8,804 nt of DNA. Source: JBHHYR01 sp046757585. GTDB taxonomy: Bacteria; Desulfobacterota; Binatia; HRBIN30. Below the pieces are notes generated by a model. That model was not told where the DNA came from. It made no database searches and worked only from the letters and a program-made list of their open reading frames with translations. The stretch spans positions 1-8,804 of the forward strand of contig JBHHYR010000156.1 of NCBI GenBank assembly GCA_046757585.1, written 5' to 3'. Positions 6,733-8,804 of this stretch are shown here, piece by piece. Each line of letters opens with the position of its first letter. Position 1 is the stretch's first letter. The position numbers and the translations under genes are program-made.

Positions 6733-8361
6733 ATGACAGTGTGTTCCAACACGACCAGTGTGACCTGCAAGGATGCGAGCAAGGCATTGCTCCCGGGAAC
6801 TCGGCCAGGTGGGCGGGCGGCGGTCTGGCTTTGCGTGGGGAGCGTCACAGTCAGTGTGGCTCTACGCATCCTGTACCTCGGGCAGCCATGGCGGGTTGAT
6901 CTGTCGGTGCCGCCGGCGTTCTTGGCGGCTGAGGGGATCGTCGGGCTGATGGCGCGTCACATTTTGGCCGGCGCACGCCCGGTCTTCTATTACGGGCAAT
7001 ACTACATGGGTGCTCTGGAAGCGTATCTGGCTGCCGGGCTGTTCCGCGCGTTTGGTCCGTCCGTCACCACGCTCCGGCTGGCGCCCACGTTGTTCGCCGT
7101 GGCTTGGATTCCGTTGACAGCGGGGATTGCTGGGCGCCTGTACGGGCGGCGAGCTGGGTTTCTCGCGGCGGCCCTGGTTGCTCTTCCTTCGCAGTTCGTC
7201 TTCGAATGGGGTTTCCGCGCGTGGGGTCATGTGCCGCATGTGACCATGCTCCTGCTGACGCTGTATTTGCTGGTGCGCGTCCTGCAGCAGAAGAGCCGAG
7301 CACTCGTGGCGGCTCTCGGTTTCGTCACGGGTTTTTCCCTGTGGGTGAATCAGTTGGCCCTGGGGTACGTCGCGGTCTACGTGTACGCCTTGTGGGCATG
7401 GGTCGCGCTCCGGCGAAAAGAGGTGGCGCTCCTCTTAGTTGCCGGCTTGCTCGGCCTCTTGCCGCTGCTCTACGGCAACGTGACGCATCCGTTGAGCACC
7501 GCGCGCAATCTGGCATCGAAGGCGCGCGCCTCGTGGCGGCTGAGCGCGACACGAGCGGGCGGGGCCGAGGTCGGCCAGGGGAGGGTGACGCACGCTATGC
7601 CGCTGCTGCAGGTCCTCGGTGCCCAGTCGCGTGCAGATGGCACCTGGTCGGTTGCAGGCAGCCTTGCTTCCCTATTCCTGGTGTTGGGGACCGTGGGCAG
7701 CGCGCGACGTGCCTGTAGCCTCCGAGGTCGAGATGCCGTAGGGTTCCGCTGCGCCCTGCTCGTGCTTGCTTCTGCCGGCCTCACCTTGGCCGTGGGTGTG
7801 GAGGGGTTCTTCGGTCAACCGGTCGGCCGGTATCAGCTTGTGCTATACCCCCTCCTGTGCGTGCTCGCCGCCGGGTGGCTCGACCAGATTGTGCCGCGTG
7901 CTGCACCACTGGTCGTCGGACTGATCGCGCTTGGCCAAGCCGTTCAACTTCTGTCGCCTATCCCCGCAGCAGGGCGTACGGCGCCCGCCGCCGTGGTGGC
8001 CGCCCTGGAACGCCACGGCCTCAGCCGAGGATATGGCGCTGATTACATGTATGATCTGATTTTCCTATCCGGAGAACGCGTGATCATCGACCCGCTCGGG
8101 TACTCTCGGTACCGTCCCTATCAATCCGCGGTGGCTCAGGCCAATCACATCTTCTATCTGTATCGGAGTGACCAGGTGCGGAAGGTCACTCACCGTGTCT
8201 TCATGACGTATCTAGCGGACGCCGGCATTCGGTATCGCCGCTTTGACGTTGGGCAGTATCACGTACTCTTCGATTTCGAGCCGCCCGGACGTTTGTCGGC
8301 TCAGGCGATTGCGGGCATCCGTCAGCAGATACGTCGTCGGAAAGAAAAGACTGCACCGTGA
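6733..8361 (+). CDS. GT-C fold membrane glycosyltransferase, GT39-like, first of a tandem pair
   Basis: A 542-residue protein with about ten hydrophobic segments and a soluble C-terminal tail. After the first helix (about 29-49) the outer loop reads FLAAEGIVGLMARHILAGAR, then YYGQYYMGALEAYLAAGLF and TTLRLAPTLFAVAWIPL, a layout I recognise from GT39-like proteins whose usual motif is DEAxxGLMARHI. Here the Asp is Ala66 while Glu67 remains, so the presumed catalytic acid is altered. The tail (HGLSRGYGADYMYDLIFLSGER... RYRPYQS, given in parts) is also family-like. It is expected to use a polyprenyl-phosphate sugar at the periplasmic face; substrate unknown. It follows the MBOAT gene by 66 bases that hold no clear terminator or promoter. 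ATG 6733 lacks a good ribosome-binding site, but homology with the next gene begins at residue 28, which fits. Compared with the GT-C enzyme at 229 it belongs to a different subfamily. Confidence 0.82.
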   Translation: MTVCSNTTSVTCKDASKALLPGTRPGGRAAVWLCVGSVTVSVALRILYLGQPWRVDLSVPPAFLAAEGIVGLMARHILAGARPVFYYGQYYMGALEAYLAAGLFRAFGPSVTTLRLAPTLFAVAWIPLTAGIAGRLYGRRAGFLAAALVALPSQFVFEWGFRAWGHVPHVTMLLLTLYLLVRVLQQKSRALVAALGFVTGFSLWVNQLALGYVAVYVYALWAWVALRRKEVALLLVAGLLGLLPLLYGNVTHPLSTARNLASKARASWRLSATRAGGAEVGQGRVTHAMPLLQVLGAQSRADGTWSVAGSLASLFLVLGTVGSARRACSLRGRDAVGFRCALLVLASAGLTLAVGVEGFFGQPVGRYQLVLYPLLCVLAAGWLDQIVPRAAPLVVGLIALGQAVQLLSPIPAAGRTAPAAVVAALERHGLSRGYGADYMYDLIFLSGERVIIDPLGYSRYRPYQSAVAQANHIFYLYRSDQVRKVTHRVFMTYLADAGIRYRRFDVGQYHVLFDFEPPGRLSAQAIAGIRQQIRRRKEKTAP

Positions 8362-8378
8362 AGCGAGCTATCGTATGA

Positions 8379-8804
8379 GTGAGCGCGTGCCCGAACGAAC
8401 GTGCAGCCGTGTGGCTATGTGCGGGCACCGTCACCATCAGCCTGGCCTTGCGGATTCTCTATCTGACGCACCCGTGGCGGATCGACGTGTCCGAGCCGCG
8501 TGCCTTCTTGGCCGCGGAAGGTCTGATGGGTCTCATGGCTCGCCACATCGTCGAAGGGGCGCGGCCATTGTTCTTCTACGGGCAATACTATCTGGGAACG
8601 TTCGAGGCGTACGTGGCCGCCGGCCTCTTTGCCGTGGCGGGTTCTTCGATGACGACGTTGCGGTTGGTGCCTACCGCGTTCGCGCTGTCCTGGATTCCAC
8701 TGACTGGCATTATGGCCAGCAAGCTGTACGGGCGGCGCGCCGGTTGCTTGGCGGCTGCGCTCATTGCGCTTCCTTCGCCGTTCGCGTTCGAGTGGGGCTT
8801 CACC
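8379..8804 (+). CDS. GT-C fold membrane glycosyltransferase, tandem paralogue (3' truncated by window end)
   Basis: The frame from GTG 8379 is open to the window edge (142 codons). From Arg8 it aligns without gaps to residues 28-161 of the preceding protein, with roughly 95 of 134 residues identical by eye: RAAVWLC, ALRILYL, FLAAEG, GLMARHI, YGQYY, TTLRL, LYGRRAG and FEWGF are shared. The nucleotide sequences differ widely at third positions, so the duplication is not recent. Like its neighbour it has Ala-Glu (AAEG) where the family usually has Asp-Glu. GTG 8379 is chosen because a TGA lies immediately upstream in this frame (8376-8378) and the homology begins seven codons later. ATG 8375 is in a different frame that does not encode the conserved protein. 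The gap to the previous stop is 17 bases, so co-translation in one operon is likely. The C-terminal half lies outside the window. Confidence 0.8.
   Translation, partial: MSACPNERAAVWLCAGTVTISLALRILYLTHPWRIDVSEPRAFLAAEGLMGLMARHIVEGARPLFFYGQYYLGTFEAYVAAGLFAVAGSSMTTLRLVPTAFALSWIPLTGIMASKLYGRRAGCLAAALIALPSPFAFEWGFT

Noticed and set aside
8375..8450. ATG 8375 as start of the last gene
   Set aside because: This ATG is in another frame from the conserved GT-C coding sequence; the homologous frame starts at GTG 8379. A frameshift is not needed to explain it.

Overview
The window is a GC-rich stretch with seven protein genes and an eighth partial one at the left edge, all on the + strand and tightly packed. 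Everything recognisable is typical of surface-glycan assembly. The codon use, the frequent GTG starts and the sulfatase-type tail at the left edge suggest a high-GC Gram-negative bacterium from an environmental lineage (deltaproteobacteria/Binatota, Acidobacteriota or a similar group). That placement is inference; no marker gene is present.

Layout from left to right: (1) the last 54 codons of a gene with a sulfatase-like C-terminus (2-166); (2) a polytopic GT-C/GT39-like glycosyltransferase (229-1926); (3) a SAM-dependent methyltransferase with an N-terminal pair of CxxC knuckles (1887-2849), overlapping gene 2; (4) a GT2 polyprenyl-phosphate-sugar-synthase-like glycosyltransferase (2822-3652), overlapping gene 3; (5) a membrane-anchored SGNH-type protein with an apparent beta-rich insert (3709-5253); (6) an MBOAT O-acyltransferase of the AlgI type, three bases after gene 5 (5257-6666); (7) a second GT-C/GT39-like glycosyltransferase (6733-8361); (8) the first 142 codons of a tandem paralogue of gene 7 (8379 to the right edge).

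Working model (inference): the GT2 enzyme makes a polyprenyl-phosphate-linked sugar in the cytoplasm. The three GT-C enzymes use such lipid-linked donors on the outer face of the inner membrane. The methyltransferase modifies a sugar or lipid intermediate. The MBOAT/SGNH pair moves acyl groups across the membrane and places them on the exported glycan. The short gaps and overlaps fit one operon with translational coupling. No RNA gene, mobile element, CRISPR array or convincing terminator was seen. No gene-free stretch exceeds about 70 bases.

The points most worth a second look are the shared Asp-to-Ala change in the presumed catalytic loop of both paralogous GT-C enzymes, the insert and altered catalytic blocks of the SGNH protein, and the tandem GT-C duplication. 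None of this proves a new system; it looks like a little-characterised variant of an acylated-glycan cluster.
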